DNA of 64,000 nt from Streptomyces sp. NBC_01460 (GTDB lineage: Bacteria > Actinomycetota > Actinomycetes > Streptomycetales > Streptomycetaceae). The notes beneath the pieces were generated by a model. The model worked only from the letters and a program-made list of their open reading frames with translations. It had not been told where the DNA came from and did not search any database. How positions within the stretch are numbered: position 1 is the first letter of the stretch; every line of letters starts with the position of its first letter. Shown piece after piece: positions 1-7,631 of the stretch. A program made the translations under genes and the position numbers. Location of the stretch: positions 2,542,001-2,606,000 of the forward strand of contig NZ_CP109473.1 in NCBI RefSeq assembly GCF_036227405.1, written 5' to 3'.

Positions 1-999
1 GCGGGAGTCGCGGGACGTCTCCGCGTACACCGCTTCGTACCCATGGGGCAGCCCGCGCTCCCGCCGCGCCGCCACCGCCCTGACCAGGTACGACGCCTCC
101 CGGTCAGCGATCCTCCACTCCGGCGGACGGAGCGTGCCGACGCCGAGGTGGTCCACGTTGTAGTCCCGCAGGTGCGGAATCATCTGCCAGGCGCCCTCCG
201 GGCCGCCGGGCGCCGGACGCCGGGCCGCCTCCTCCACCCGCAGCCTACCCAGCGCGAGCCCCCGCCCCAGGGCCCGCACGAGACGGGGCGCCGCCGACAC
301 GTACGGCGAGATGCCCTCCTCCAGGAGCCCCAGGGGCTGGAAGCGGTCCTGGTACGCGCGATCGGCGGCGGAAGGCGGGAAGTCCGCCATCCACACCCGG
401 AGCTCCTCGAAGAACCGCAGTTCCCCGGGGACCCCTGATTCCGTCGCCGGGAGCCCGGTCCGGTGGGCCCGGTCGCCCAGATGCGTGAGGGTGAGCTCCT
501 GCTGGAGCGCCCTCACACGGGGCATGTCCTCGGGCCCGTCGCACGCGAGGCGGCCGACGACGGAGACGACGGAGGTCGGCGCGTCGATCACACCCGACAC
601 CCCGTCGGGCACGGTGCCGGCCCAGCCGGGCGGCACGACCAGCCAGTCGCCCTCCGCCGTGCCGGTCGCCCGGGAGCCGAGATAGGCGAAGGCGTTGCTC
701 CACGCGTCCACGAACTGCAGGACGTAGTAGGCGCCGGCGGTGTCCGGGACATGGAGCCGCACCGGCCCGCCGGACAGATCGAGCTGGGCGAGCGCGTCGA
801 CGAGATCGGCCGGGGCGTACGGGACGTGCGTCCCGGGCGTGGCCGGCCCGTCCGCATGGGCGAAGTCGTTGAAGGGCGCGGGAGCGAGCGATCCGCAGCC
901 CTCCTGGAGGCAGGCCTGGACCTCGGACAGCCGGCGGACGAGCGGCACCCCGTAGACGTACGCGTCGGCGGCCAGCGCCGTGAGCACGTCCGGCTCCAT
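1..999 (-). CDS. DUF1254 domain-containing protein (3' end beyond window)
   Basis: The frame is open from an ATG at 999 to the window edge, so the C-terminus is missing. The protein begins MEPDVLTALAADAYVYGVPL, the usual opening of DUF1254, and contains FVDAWSNAFAYLGSRATG followed by a WLVVPPGW stretch, the conserved family core at about residues 95-130. The remainder includes IPHLRDYNVDHLGVG. No signal peptide is visible. GGCGAGG lies a few bases upstream of the ATG; an in-frame GTG at 1020 is possible but has no ribosome site. It follows the small membrane-protein gene by 22 bp on the same strand, so the two may be co-transcribed. The biochemical role of DUF1254 is not established. Family call likely; function unknown. 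Confidence 0.8.
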   Translation of the reverse strand, partial: MEPDVLTALAADAYVYGVPLVRRLSEVQACLQEGCGSLAPAPFNDFAHADGPATPGTHVPYAPADLVDALAQLDLSGGPVRLHVPDTAGAYYVLQFVDAWSNAFAYLGSRATGTAEGDWLVVPPGWAGTVPDGVSGVIDAPTSVVSVVGRLACDGPEDMPRVRALQQELTLTHLGDRAHRTGLPATESGVPGELRFFEELRVWMADFPPSAADRAYQDRFQPLGLLEEGISPYVSAAPRLVRALGRGLALGRLRVEEAARRPAPGGPEGAWQMIPHLRDYNVDHLGVGTLRPPEWRIADREASYLVRAVAARRERGLPHGYEAVYAETSRDSR

Positions 1000-1021
1000 G
1001 CGGCCTCGCCCCGGGTTCACG

Positions 1022-1450
1022 TCAGATGACCGGCTTCGCCCGGTGGGCGCACAGGGCCCAGATCACGAAGGTGTCGAGCGCGACGGAGATGATCGCCCAC
1101 ACCGGCTGGTACGGCAGCCAGACGAAGTTGGCGATCAGGTTCAGCGCGGCGAGCCCGATCCCCACGCCCCAGGCCCAGGCCGCGCCCTTGAGGATGCCCC
1201 ACCCGACGAACACCAGGATCACGCCGAGGACGAGGTGGATCCATCCCCAGGCGGTGATGTCGAATTTGAACGTGTAGTTGTTGATGCGCGTGTACACGTC
1301 GTCGGACGCGATGCCCGCGATCCCCTTGACGATGGAGAGGATGCCGTCGACGAGGAGCAGGACCCCCGCGAACATCACCCCGCCGGCAGCCCAGGGCCCG
1401 CCGGGGTCCGAGGGCCGCGAGGTGCCGGGTGCGGATGCTGACTGGGCCAT
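1022..1450 (-). CDS. Small four-helix integral membrane protein (DUF7144-like)
   Basis: This 142-residue protein has a Pro/Ser-rich N-terminus of about 20 residues and then four hydrophobic segments (roughly 24-48, 68-88, 90-110 and 112-135). The loop between the first two helices carries ITAWGWIHLVLGVILVFVGW, a pattern common in actinobacterial 'DUF7144 family membrane protein' sequences; that name is recalled and not checked. It lies 22 bp upstream of the DUF1254 gene on the same strand. AGGAG lies upstream of the ATG. Membrane location is well supported; the function is unknown. Confidence 0.8.
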   Translation of the reverse strand: MAQSASAPGTSRPSDPGGPWAAGGVMFAGVLLLVDGILSIVKGIAGIASDDVYTRINNYTFKFDITAWGWIHLVLGVILVFVGWGILKGAAWAWGVGIGLAALNLIANFVWLPYQPVWAIISVALDTFVIWALCAHRAKPVI

Positions 1451-1564
1451 GGGACTCCTCCACTCGACGAACCACCCCGCAGTACAGCGGGCAGATCCGA
1501 CCCTGTGCGCCCGTCTCCCCCACCACGACCCCGACGCACCCGTTCGGGTGACGGCACACCCTGC

Positions 1565-1918
1565 TCAGGGCGCTCCCACGGTGACGACCTGGCCCTGGGC
1601 GTCCACGGTGAGCGCGGCCCGCTCGACCTTGTTCGTCACCGCCAGGACCGCCCACACCACGCCCCAGACGCAGCACGAGAAGACCGTCAGGAAGGCGTGC
1701 AGCACATGGTTGACGGGCTGACCGCGCACCAGCACCGCCTGGCTCCCCGACCGCGACTCCACCCGCCACCCGGCCGCCACCCGCCGGCTCACGACCCAGT
1801 CGAGGATCAGACCCCGCTGCGTGGCGTCGGGAGCTCCTCCGCCCGCCCCGTAGTAGCCGGGGGGCGGCTCGAGCGACGCCTCGGGCCGGTGTGCTCCACG
1901 ACGCCTCACGGGGCTCAC
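1565..1918 (-). CDS. Small membrane-associated hypothetical protein
   Basis: A 117-residue protein starting at a GTG that overlaps the stop of the upstream gene by 4 bp (GTGA), which decides the start and implies translational coupling. A Pro/Gly-rich N-terminus (EPPPGYYGAGGG) is followed by a polar region with a duplicated-looking SRRVAAGWRVESRSGSQ stretch, one strong hydrophobic helix near residues 76-98 (HAFLTVFSCCVWGVVWAVLA) and a short tail VERAALTVDAQGQVVTVGAP. I do not recognise a family. Together with the gene before it this forms a two-gene unit typical of Streptomyces-only hypothetical pairs. Confidence 0.7.
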   Translation of the reverse strand: MSPVRRRGAHRPEASLEPPPGYYGAGGGAPDATQRGLILDWVVSRRVAAGWRVESRSGSQAVLVRGQPVNHVLHAFLTVFSCCVWGVVWAVLAVTNKVERAALTVDAQGQVVTVGAP

Positions 1919-2130
1919 CTCCAGGTGTCGAGATCTCCGCCTCGCCACTCGATCAACTCCGGCTGGTCCAGATCGATCTCGTCGACCCCCTGGGCGAACC
2001 CGGCACGCCGCAGGAACGAGGCCACGTCCCCGCGCCCGTGCGCCAGCCCGACGATCTGCCCACGCACGGTGACCCGCCGCCCACCGGTCGGCGAGGGCGG
2101 ATAGACGATCACAGGCGGATGTCCGGACAT
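1915..2130 (-). CDS. Conserved small hypothetical protein
   Basis: A 71-residue soluble protein beginning MSGHPPVIVYPPSP. It has a short beta-rich part (RRVTVRGQIVGLAHGRGDV) followed by FLRRAGFAQGVDEIDLDQPELIEWRGG, which looks like a small single-domain actinobacterial family. The ATG at 2130 is preferred to in-frame codons further upstream, because the upstream residues are low-complexity and unlike the body. Its stop overlaps the next gene's GTG by 4 bp. No motif allows a functional call. Confidence 0.65.
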   Translation of the reverse strand: MSGHPPVIVYPPSPTGGRRVTVRGQIVGLAHGRGDVASFLRRAGFAQGVDEIDLDQPELIEWRGGDLDTWR

Positions 2131-2308
2131 GCCTCCACGGTCCCCCGCACCCCGCCCCCGCGCATCCTGGGGCATGCGGGGGCGGCCGGGGGCCGGGACC
2201 GTTGCCTTCCAGCACAGCCGGCATCGATCCCCGGAGCCGGCGGCTCACCGTGGCTGCCAGACGCCCGGACGGAACGTGCGACTGATTCCCGGCCCTGGTC
2301 ATGGCCTG

Positions 2309-2338
2309 TTGGACTCCCTGACGCCGGACTGGTTAGGT
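2309..2338 (+). promoter_or_regulatory. Candidate promoter of a near-leaderless gene
   Basis: TTGGAC (2309-2314) and TTAGGT (2333-2338) are separated by 18 bp, and the ATG at 2346 lies only 7 nt beyond the -10 box. Transcription would start at or next to the start codon. No purine-rich ribosome site lies between them. This is a pattern reading only. Confidence 0.45.
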
Positions 2339-2345
2339 CGCCTGC

Positions 2346-2858
2346 ATGAGCGCCGCCATAGCCGCCATGATCACCGCAGTCTTCGGAGTGCTCGGCACAC
2401 TCTTCGCCCCGGTACTCACGCACCGGGTGACGAGCCGTCAGCGTATGTCGGAGCAGCAAGTAGAGGAAAGGCGGCGGCTCTTCGAGGAACGGCGTGCCGC
2501 CTACATCTCGATGAACCGGGCGACCGGCCACTTCCACACCCTCCTCAAGGACGCCCTGCACCGCACGCGCGACGGGGTCTACACCGACGACGACCGGGAC
2601 CGTCTGGAGGAGGGCCGGCGCGACTACCGCGACCGGTACGCCGAGGCCCAGATGATCGTCCCCGAAACCGTCCTCGACGCCTCCCGCGAGCTCAACGTGG
2701 TCCTCGCCGGGACGGACGCCGCGCTCAAGCGCATCGACCGCGGGCTGCCCCGAGACGGCGAGACGGCCGATCAGCTGCTCGTGGACCTCAAGGCAGCGGA
2801 TCCGAAGCTCTCCGCCATGCGCCGCATCATGCGCCAGGACCTCGGCGTCCCGGACTGA
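2346..2858 (+). CDS. Membrane-anchored coiled-coil hypothetical protein
   Basis: A 170-residue protein with one N-terminal hydrophobic segment (about residues 3-24, AAIAAMITAVFGVLGTLFAPV). A long charged helical region follows (residues 30-60, EQQVEERRRLFEERRAAY) and looks like a coiled coil. The rest is helical and includes TGHFHTLLKDALHRTRDG and a VLDASRELNVVLAG stretch. This arrangement, an N-terminal anchor plus a cytoplasmic helical bundle, is common in Streptomyces hypothetical proteins. There is no recognised catalytic motif. The gene stands alone and appears to be transcribed from a promoter that leaves almost no leader. Confidence 0.75.
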   Translation: MSAAIAAMITAVFGVLGTLFAPVLTHRVTSRQRMSEQQVEERRRLFEERRAAYISMNRATGHFHTLLKDALHRTRDGVYTDDDRDRLEEGRRDYRDRYAEAQMIVPETVLDASRELNVVLAGTDAALKRIDRGLPRDGETADQLLVDLKAADPKLSAMRRIMRQDLGVPD

Positions 2859-2935
2859 CGCCCCGCCGCGGCCGTGGTCCGTCTCTTCTGCTGTACTGCC
2901 GGCCTGGAAGACGGACGGCGCAGAGTGGAGGAACG

Positions 2936-3499
2936 GTGAGCGTGGGCAGCCGCGGAGTGCTGGGAGTCGTGGGTACGGCGACGGACGGAGTCGAGCAGCT
3001 GCGCAGCGGCCTGGTCGAGCCGGCCATCGCCCTGGGCTGGCAGGTGGCCGTGACACTCACCCCCACCGCAGGCCGGTGGCTGAGGGCGGCCGACGGCGAG
3101 CTGGACCGGCTGGAGTCGCTGACCGGCCTGCCGGTACGCGATGCACCCCGCCTGCCGGCCGAGCCCCGTCCCCACCCCGTCGCGGACTGCTACGTCGTCG
3201 CACCGGCGAGCGCGAACTACGTGGCCAAACTGGCCACGGGGATCGCCGACAACCAGGCGCTGACGCAGGTGAGCGAGGCACTGGGCACGGTCGGAGTCCC
3301 GGTCGTGGTGTTCCCGCGGATCAACGCGGCCCACGCACGGCACCCCGCGTGGGAGGGCCACATCGAGGCGCTGCGGAGGGCAGGCGTGGAGCTGGTCCAC
3401 GGACCCGACGTCTGGCCCCTGCACGAACCCCGCCAGGAGCCGACGCGAGAACCTCCGTGGACCGCGATCCTGGACCGTCTCACCGCCCTTTCCGCCTGA
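2936..3499 (+). CDS. Flavoprotein (PPC decarboxylase-like fold)
   Basis: A 187-residue protein starting at a GTG with GTGGAGGAA upstream. It begins with VLGVVGTATDGVEQLRSGLV and shows the flavoprotein family layout: an N-terminal beta-alpha start, a middle YVVAPASANYVAKLATGIADNQALT (around residues 83-107) corresponding to the FMN-binding and loop region of HFCD-type flavoproteins such as phosphopantothenoylcysteine decarboxylase, and VPVVVFPRINAAHARHPAWEGHI near residue 122. It is shorter than Dfp and lacks the CoaB synthetase domain, so a housekeeping CoaBC role is unlikely. Streptomyces carries several of these stand-alone flavoproteins with unknown substrates. Family call good, reaction unknown. 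Confidence 0.8.
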   Translation: MSVGSRGVLGVVGTATDGVEQLRSGLVEPAIALGWQVAVTLTPTAGRWLRAADGELDRLESLTGLPVRDAPRLPAEPRPHPVADCYVVAPASANYVAKLATGIADNQALTQVSEALGTVGVPVVVFPRINAAHARHPAWEGHIEALRRAGVELVHGPDVWPLHEPRQEPTREPPWTAILDRLTALSA

Positions 3500-3556
3500 C
3501 GCGGAGCTTCCCTAGGATGGCGCGCGACGTACGGGGACCAACAGGCGGGGTGGGAC

Positions 3557-4102
3557 ATGACAGGCCGGGTCACAGCGGTGAGCGGCAACGCGACGTACTC
3601 GTTCAGCAAGCCCAACCGCGAGTCCGTGACGCTGCTCGCCGGACTGGGTGTCGAAGGGGACGTCCACGCGGGCGAGACGATCCGCCACCAGTTCCGCATG
3701 ACCTACGAGCCGGACCTGCCCAACCTGCGTCAGGTCCACCTGATGCACGAGGAGCTCTTCGACGAACTCGCCCTCAAGGGCTACGCCGTCGCCGCGGGCC
3801 AACTCGGGGAGAACATCACCACCCGGGACATCGACCTGCTCGGGCTCCCCACCGGCACCCTGCTGCACCTCGGCGAGCAGGCGGTGGTGGAGGTGACGGG
3901 CCTGCGCAACCCGTGCGCGAAGATCAACGACTTCCGCCAGGGCCTGCTCGGAGAGGTCTTCACCATCGATCCGGCCTCAGGAAACTTCACGTTCAAGTCC
4001 GGCATCATGGCCGTGGTCCGCCACGGCGGCCCGGTCCGCCCCCAGGACACCATCGGGATCGAACTTCCGCAGGGACCGCACCGGCCGCTCGAACGCGTCT
4101 GA
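3557..4102 (+). CDS. MOSC domain-containing protein
   Basis: A 181-residue single-domain protein. Early motifs FSKPNRESVTLLAGLGVEGDVHAG (residues 16-39) and LGENITTRDIDLLGLPTGTLLHLG (residues 84-107) are hallmark MOSC strands, and TGLRNPCAKIND (about 115-126) contains the conserved cysteine (RNPC) of the family. MOSC proteins bind sulfur or molybdenum cofactor; stand-alone bacterial members (YiiM-like) reduce N-hydroxylated compounds or transfer sulfur. No adjacent Moco genes are seen. GGGGTGGG precedes the ATG. The gene is monocistronic. Confidence 0.9.
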   Translation: MTGRVTAVSGNATYSFSKPNRESVTLLAGLGVEGDVHAGETIRHQFRMTYEPDLPNLRQVHLMHEELFDELALKGYAVAAGQLGENITTRDIDLLGLPTGTLLHLGEQAVVEVTGLRNPCAKINDFRQGLLGEVFTIDPASGNFTFKSGIMAVVRHGGPVRPQDTIGIELPQGPHRPLERV

Positions 4103-4333
4103 CCGGTCACGCCGCGCCGCAGCCGGGAGCGAGTGCGCCTCAGCCACCCGTCCAAGGCGGTGGAGGGTGACCACATCAGGGTCCCCACGATCCAGGAGAT
4201 CCTCTTGCCGGCCTCGTCACCTCACACCCCGACGCCACCGCACGAACGACCTTGATGCCCCGGGCCGCGACTGCTCCGACCGTCTTGTGCTGCGGACCAG
4301 CAAGACGGACGCCGAGTGGAGGGGGCGACAGAG

Positions 4334-4361
4334 GCCCCCGCCGCGGCGAAGCGACGGGGGC
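4334..4361 (-). terminator. Hairpin downstream of the tyrosinase gene
   Basis: GCCCCCG (4334-4340) pairs with CGGGGGC (4355-4361), extended inward to 11 pairs with one wobble and a 6-nt loop. It lies 26 bp beyond the tyrosinase stop codon. Confidence 0.6.
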
Positions 4362-4386
4362 TCGTCTCCCGCTGTCGCTGGTCCCG

Positions 4387-5547
4387 TCAGACCATCACAT
4401 CACGGGAGGACCGCCAGGCGATCGCCCCGGACAAGCCGGTGACCTCCAAAGCTCCGTCCCCCGTCAGCCGAAGACGGTTGCCGCGCCCGTCGATGCCCAG
4501 GTTCCACACCCGCTGCCCGTCGGCGTCGTCGATGGTGAGATCGCCGTTCATCTGCATGACGCACATTCCGGGCGACCTGCGCTGTGTCCGGGACGACCAC
4601 CGCGGGGTACGTTCGCCGTCCTGATACAGGACCAGGTTCCCGTCGGTCTCGTAGACGAGCCGGTACCGGCCGCCCCCCGCGCTGATCGAGTCACCGCTGC
4701 GCAGGGTGTCCCCGGGGTGCATGTGATCGCCCTGGGCCGTGGGGTTCTCGGTGTCGTAGACGTAGCCCAGGCGACGGTGGTCGAGCACCGCACTCACCCG
4801 CACGTTCGACCACGGGGGCATCAGGTCGTTGACGTTCTGCCCCTGCGGGCCGCCGCTCTGCGGGAGGTACACCTCGTTCGGGTGCTGCTGCTGCCACTTG
4901 ACCCAGAGCCGATCGATGTTGCAGTGATGCAGCCAGAACACAGGGTCGTTGGGCGAACTGGTGAGTTCCATGTTGCCTCCGATCCACCGATGGACCCTGT
5001 TGTGGATGTCCGGCGTTATCACGCCTTCCAAGGATTTACGGAAGCTTTCGCTCACCCCCTCCCACGGCGCACTGTCGTACGGCGTCATCGCGAGGCAGCC
5101 GGTCACATCATCTGCTGTCGGCAGGTGGTCCATGTCGGCACCGAACTGCCTTCTGAGGAACGAAGGAATCTCCCGAGTGGGATCGATGCAGGACCAGCCG
5201 TTACTGACGGCGAACGGGCCGGTCATCACCCGGTCGTCGCTCTCCCTGCCGTTGCCGCCCATGAAGTAGTCGGCCCAGGGATCTCCGTTGCCCGTCCAGT
5301 CCCAGTACGGGATGGTGAGCGTCTCCTGGCCAGGCGCGGTCGGCAGTGCCGCCTCGAAGATCCGGACGAACTCCCGGTGCCAGGGCAGGAAGGTGGGGAC
5401 GTGGTGGTAGAAGTTCGCACCTTCCGTGTGTGCCTTGATGAACTGGTCGTAGTCACCTCGGGACTTTACGTTCCACACCGCTGTGACAAACAGCCGCTTC
5501 TGGTCCTCGGACAGCAGGGCCTGGTTCCTGCGTACAAGTTGGGCCAT
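4387..5547 (-). CDS. Tyrosinase family copper oxidase with C-terminal B-lectin-like domain
   Basis: A 386-residue protein. Residues 1-260 form a tyrosinase domain. Copper A ligands are likely H40, H48 and H57 (FLPWHREF motif). Copper B ligands are H182, H186 (DIHNRVHRW) and H207/H208 in DPVFWLHHCNIDRLW. Residues 265-386 resemble a bulb-type mannose-lectin (beta-prism II) domain, with YRLVYETDGNLVLYQDG and two more related repeats. Known family chemistry is oxidation of monophenols or catechols to quinones. No signal peptide and no melC1-type copper chaperone gene is adjacent, unlike the melanin operon melC1-melC2. GAGAGG precedes the ATG at 5547. Codon use is less GC-rich than in its neighbours and it borders an IS remnant, so acquisition is plausible. 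Confidence 0.88.
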   Translation of the reverse strand: MAQLVRRNQALLSEDQKRLFVTAVWNVKSRGDYDQFIKAHTEGANFYHHVPTFLPWHREFVRIFEAALPTAPGQETLTIPYWDWTGNGDPWADYFMGGNGRESDDRVMTGPFAVSNGWSCIDPTREIPSFLRRQFGADMDHLPTADDVTGCLAMTPYDSAPWEGVSESFRKSLEGVITPDIHNRVHRWIGGNMELTSSPNDPVFWLHHCNIDRLWVKWQQQHPNEVYLPQSGGPQGQNVNDLMPPWSNVRVSAVLDHRRLGYVYDTENPTAQGDHMHPGDTLRSGDSISAGGGRYRLVYETDGNLVLYQDGERTPRWSSRTQRRSPGMCVMQMNGDLTIDDADGQRVWNLGIDGRGNRLRLTGDGALEVTGLSGAIAWRSSRDVMV

Positions 5548-5824
5548 GGTGCGCCTCTCAACGTTCGGCCGGATGGGTGAATCCCCTCGTCCAACGTCGG
5601 ATCGCAGCCGACTCGCCGCCACCCGGCGTACGCCATTCGGGTGACTTCGCCCGACAGGCAGCCACAGGCAGCTGTCGGCCCGCAGTTCGCCTCCTGCCGG
5701 ACCTATCCAGTCGTGGGCGCGCGCCTGCGGCAGCAGAGCCGGCGACGTATGTGGCACGACGCCTGGTGGGCGGAGGCAATCCGCAGCCGGCCACGTCCTC
5801 GCGGTCACCCGTGTTCACCAACTC
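5548..5824. other. Intergenic stretch upstream of tyrosinase
   Basis: No convincing gene was seen. It should hold the tyrosinase promoter on the minus strand. The far end merges into the transposase remnant; short open frames here have no recognisable similarity or codon bias. Confidence 0.4.
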
Positions 5825-6185
5825 GTGACCCAGACAGATAGGTTGCGGGCCGACGTACTGGCCAGGAAACAGCCGAGAGGAGCCTGTCAGAAGCTCTCCG
5901 CAGGCATCGGCGCCCACGGGCACCGCTCCTACAACCCGGCTCTGGCCGACGTTGCCGACGACCAGTCCGGTCGGTCACCACCGTCCGATCGTTCGCTGTA
6001 ACCGCAACAACGGCGCACTCGCCTTAAATCGCCGCTACTCAGCCGCCCCGATTCCGCCGGGCACGCTGCTGCGGGTGGCCGGGCGAAGATGGATGGTCGA
6101 GGAGACCTTCCATGCCTCCAAGGGCCAGGCAGGCTGGACGAACACCAGGTCAGACGCTGGATGTCCTGGCACTGCTGGCACCAGC
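5825..6185 (+). pseudogene. IS701/IS4-like transposase remnant with two frameshifts
   Basis: Three consecutive pieces match the C-terminal half of Streptomyces IS701-type transposases in order but in shifting frames. The first, around 5850-5960, reads RADVLARKQPRGACQKLSAG and then GAHGHRSY. The second, 5965-6140, reads VGHHRPIVRCNRNNGALAL and RVAGRRWMVEETFHASKGQAG. The third, 6140-6180, reads LDEHQVRRWMSW. The family form is ...RLSAGAGAKGHR...GRRWxVEExFQxxKGxxGLDEHQVRRW. The N-terminal catalytic part and the last about 50 residues are absent, and no terminal inverted repeats were found. The element is dead, and it marks an insertion hot spot between the tyrosinase gene and the tRNA-Val element. 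Confidence 0.7.
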
Positions 6186-6588
6186 CGAGGCCCGGTCAGG
6201 TGAGTACGTCCATCGCCGTCACGACCAGGCCCGCGCCGGCCCCGTACACCACGGTCTGCCGTATCTGCTCGAACATGTGCAGATAGTGTCTCGCGCGGCC
6301 GCTCCTCCCATGGTGCCCCCATGGGGTTGATGCCGGGCGAAACCGCAGGGAGAGGACGCCGGCCGACAGAAGGGTGCTATTTTCCACGGTGGGCACGGAC
6401 GGTTTCGAATGGCCGACATCTGCCTTGCAAGTTCGTCCGGGCACGAGGCGCACGTGGAGACCACTTCAGAAGGCAGCCCCAGACGCGCCTCGCGTGAACG
6501 TCTATGACTGCACTCCTGTGAGACGTTGCCGTCAAGAAGTGCAGTCACGTCTGAGGCTGTTTCCCCTTCACCTCCTAGCGGTGCAAGG
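6186..6588. other. Non-coding junction between IS remnant and integrative-element remnant
   Basis: No credible full gene was seen. A 26-codon minus-strand reading frame beginning MFEQIRQTVVYGAGAG at 6276 ends at 6196, but it has no family and no clear ribosome site. The stretch contains the second copy of the tRNA-Val 3'-half repeat at 6388-6431. Confidence 0.4.
6388..6431 (-). repeat. att-like imperfect copy of the tRNA-Val 3' half
   Basis: This 44-bp stretch matches 8715-8758 (the 3' half of tRNA-Val, from the encoded CCA into the anticodon loop) at 39 of 44 positions, in the same orientation, 2,327 bp away. Two differences fall in the T-arm and two near the anticodon, so it is not a functional tRNA half. 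It is best read as the distal attachment site of the element whose integrase lies beside the tRNA. Confidence 0.7.
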
Positions 6589-6957
6589 TCAGAAGGGTGG
6601 CTCACGCCGTCGTCGAGGCTCCCCCAATGGATGATCAGGGTCGGGTGGCGGCTCGGACCCAGGAGGCCGGAACGGCAGTTCCGGACCTTCTTCTGGTCTC
6701 GACCAAGTCCTCCACCAAGCAGTAGGCCCGTTGGGAAGTGACTGCCGGTCTGCCAGCTCCGGGGCCGGTGCACCTGAGACAACAAGCAGATCCAACAACA
6801 TTCTTCGCGTCAGGGCTTGGTCAAGGTGCTCCGCAACACCTTCCGCTCCCCACCGAACCACAAGTTCCGCCGCCCTTGACAGACCTTCGGCTGAGGCACC
6901 AGGGAAGGCGAGAGCGAGAGACGCCCTCACGATCTCAACTGCGTCTTCTGCCCGCAC
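6589..6957 (-). CDS. Hypothetical protein (element cargo)
   Basis: A 122-residue protein starting at a GTG only 2 bp after the stop of the preceding membrane-protein gene, so the two form an operon. Residues 1-65 look like a compact helical domain (VEIVRASLALAFPGASAEGLSRAAELVV). The C-terminus is proline-rich and disordered (FRPPGSEPPPDPDHPLGEPRRR). Base composition is less GC-rich than in the core genome. No family is recognised. It lies inside the 2.3-kb segment bounded by the tRNA-Val repeat, so it is probably cargo of the integrated element. Confidence 0.6.
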   Translation of the reverse strand: MRAEDAVEIVRASLALAFPGASAEGLSRAAELVVRWGAEGVAEHLDQALTRRMLLDLLVVSGAPAPELADRQSLPNGPTAWWRTWSRPEEGPELPFRPPGSEPPPDPDHPLGEPRRRREPPF

Positions 6958-6959
6958 GC

Positions 6960-7631
6960 CTAGCGCCTCCGCTCACACACGATGCAAATACCCATCTGGG
7001 CGGTGATCACCAATGCTAGGTGTGCCGTGTCTTTGGCCTGCTTCAGGCATTCGTGTCGGTCCAGGTGAGCAAACTGCTGAGTGGAGAGGACATCACGTAT
7101 GAAAACCTCCCAGTGATCTTGTGCTCGGCTCCAGTCGTTCCGATGGGCTACCCGCACCCAGGCATCAACGAAGTTCTGCTGCGCGTAGGTGCCGTGAAAA
7201 TATCCGAGCAGGTCAGGAATGCGGCCGGGTGGCTTGAGCCGCTGCCCCCAGGTGCGTCGACGGAACAGCCTCTCGGTGGAGATGGCCTTAACACTGCTGA
7301 TGCGCTGCGCAATGACATGGCCAGCAACGCCGCCGATAATTGCCGGCACGAGCAGCCAGCCGAGGATGGACGGTAGCCAAAGCGCAAGGCGGTTAGGCGG
7401 GTCAATCAGCGTGAAGGCTCTGTAGACCGCTTTGGCTGATGTCGCACTAGCTGCGTACATGAAGAGAAGCGTCGCGCCGAAGGCGAGCGGCACGCCCCAG
7501 TCGATCACCCACTGAGTCAGACCCTTGAGCGCCTTTCTCGACCGCCTGACGCGGCGCAACTTCCTCACAAGTCCGCTCTTGCCAGGTGCCAGTTTGAGGT
7601 CAGGCGGAATCGGAAGTGGTCCCCCTGGCAC
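6960..7631 (-). CDS. Two-helix membrane protein, possibly DUF6313 family (element cargo)
   Basis: The frame is open from 7709, but the GTG at 7631 with GGGGGA upstream is preferred, giving 223 residues. A basic N-terminus (RKLRRVRRSRKALKGL) precedes two transmembrane segments (about residues 47-65, WGVPLAFGATLLFMYAA, and 83-105, WLPSILGWLLVPAIIGGVAG). A soluble C-terminal domain follows, with GYFHGTYAQQNFVDAWVRVA and FAHLDRHECLKQAKDTAHLAL. The layout resembles the Streptomyces 'DUF6313' membrane proteins as I recall them; this is unverified. Codon use is clearly less GC-rich than in its surroundings. It overlaps the 5' end of the longest integrase frame on the other strand. Confidence 0.65.
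   Translation of the reverse strand: MPGGPLPIPPDLKLAPGKSGLVRKLRRVRRSRKALKGLTQWVIDWGVPLAFGATLLFMYAASATSAKAVYRAFTLIDPPNRLALWLPSILGWLLVPAIIGGVAGHVIAQRISSVKAISTERLFRRRTWGQRLKPPGRIPDLLGYFHGTYAQQNFVDAWVRVAHRNDWSRAQDHWEVFIRDVLSTQQFAHLDRHECLKQAKDTAHLALVITAQMGICIVCERRR

Noticed and set aside
4387..5547. Assignment as melC2
   Set aside because: No adjacent melC1, a different C-terminal domain and longer length; only the tyrosinase family can be supported.
6196..6276. A 26-codon minus-strand frame starting MFEQIRQTVVYGAGAG
   Set aside because: Too short, no family, no clear ribosome site, and beside an IS scar; could be a truncated gene start.
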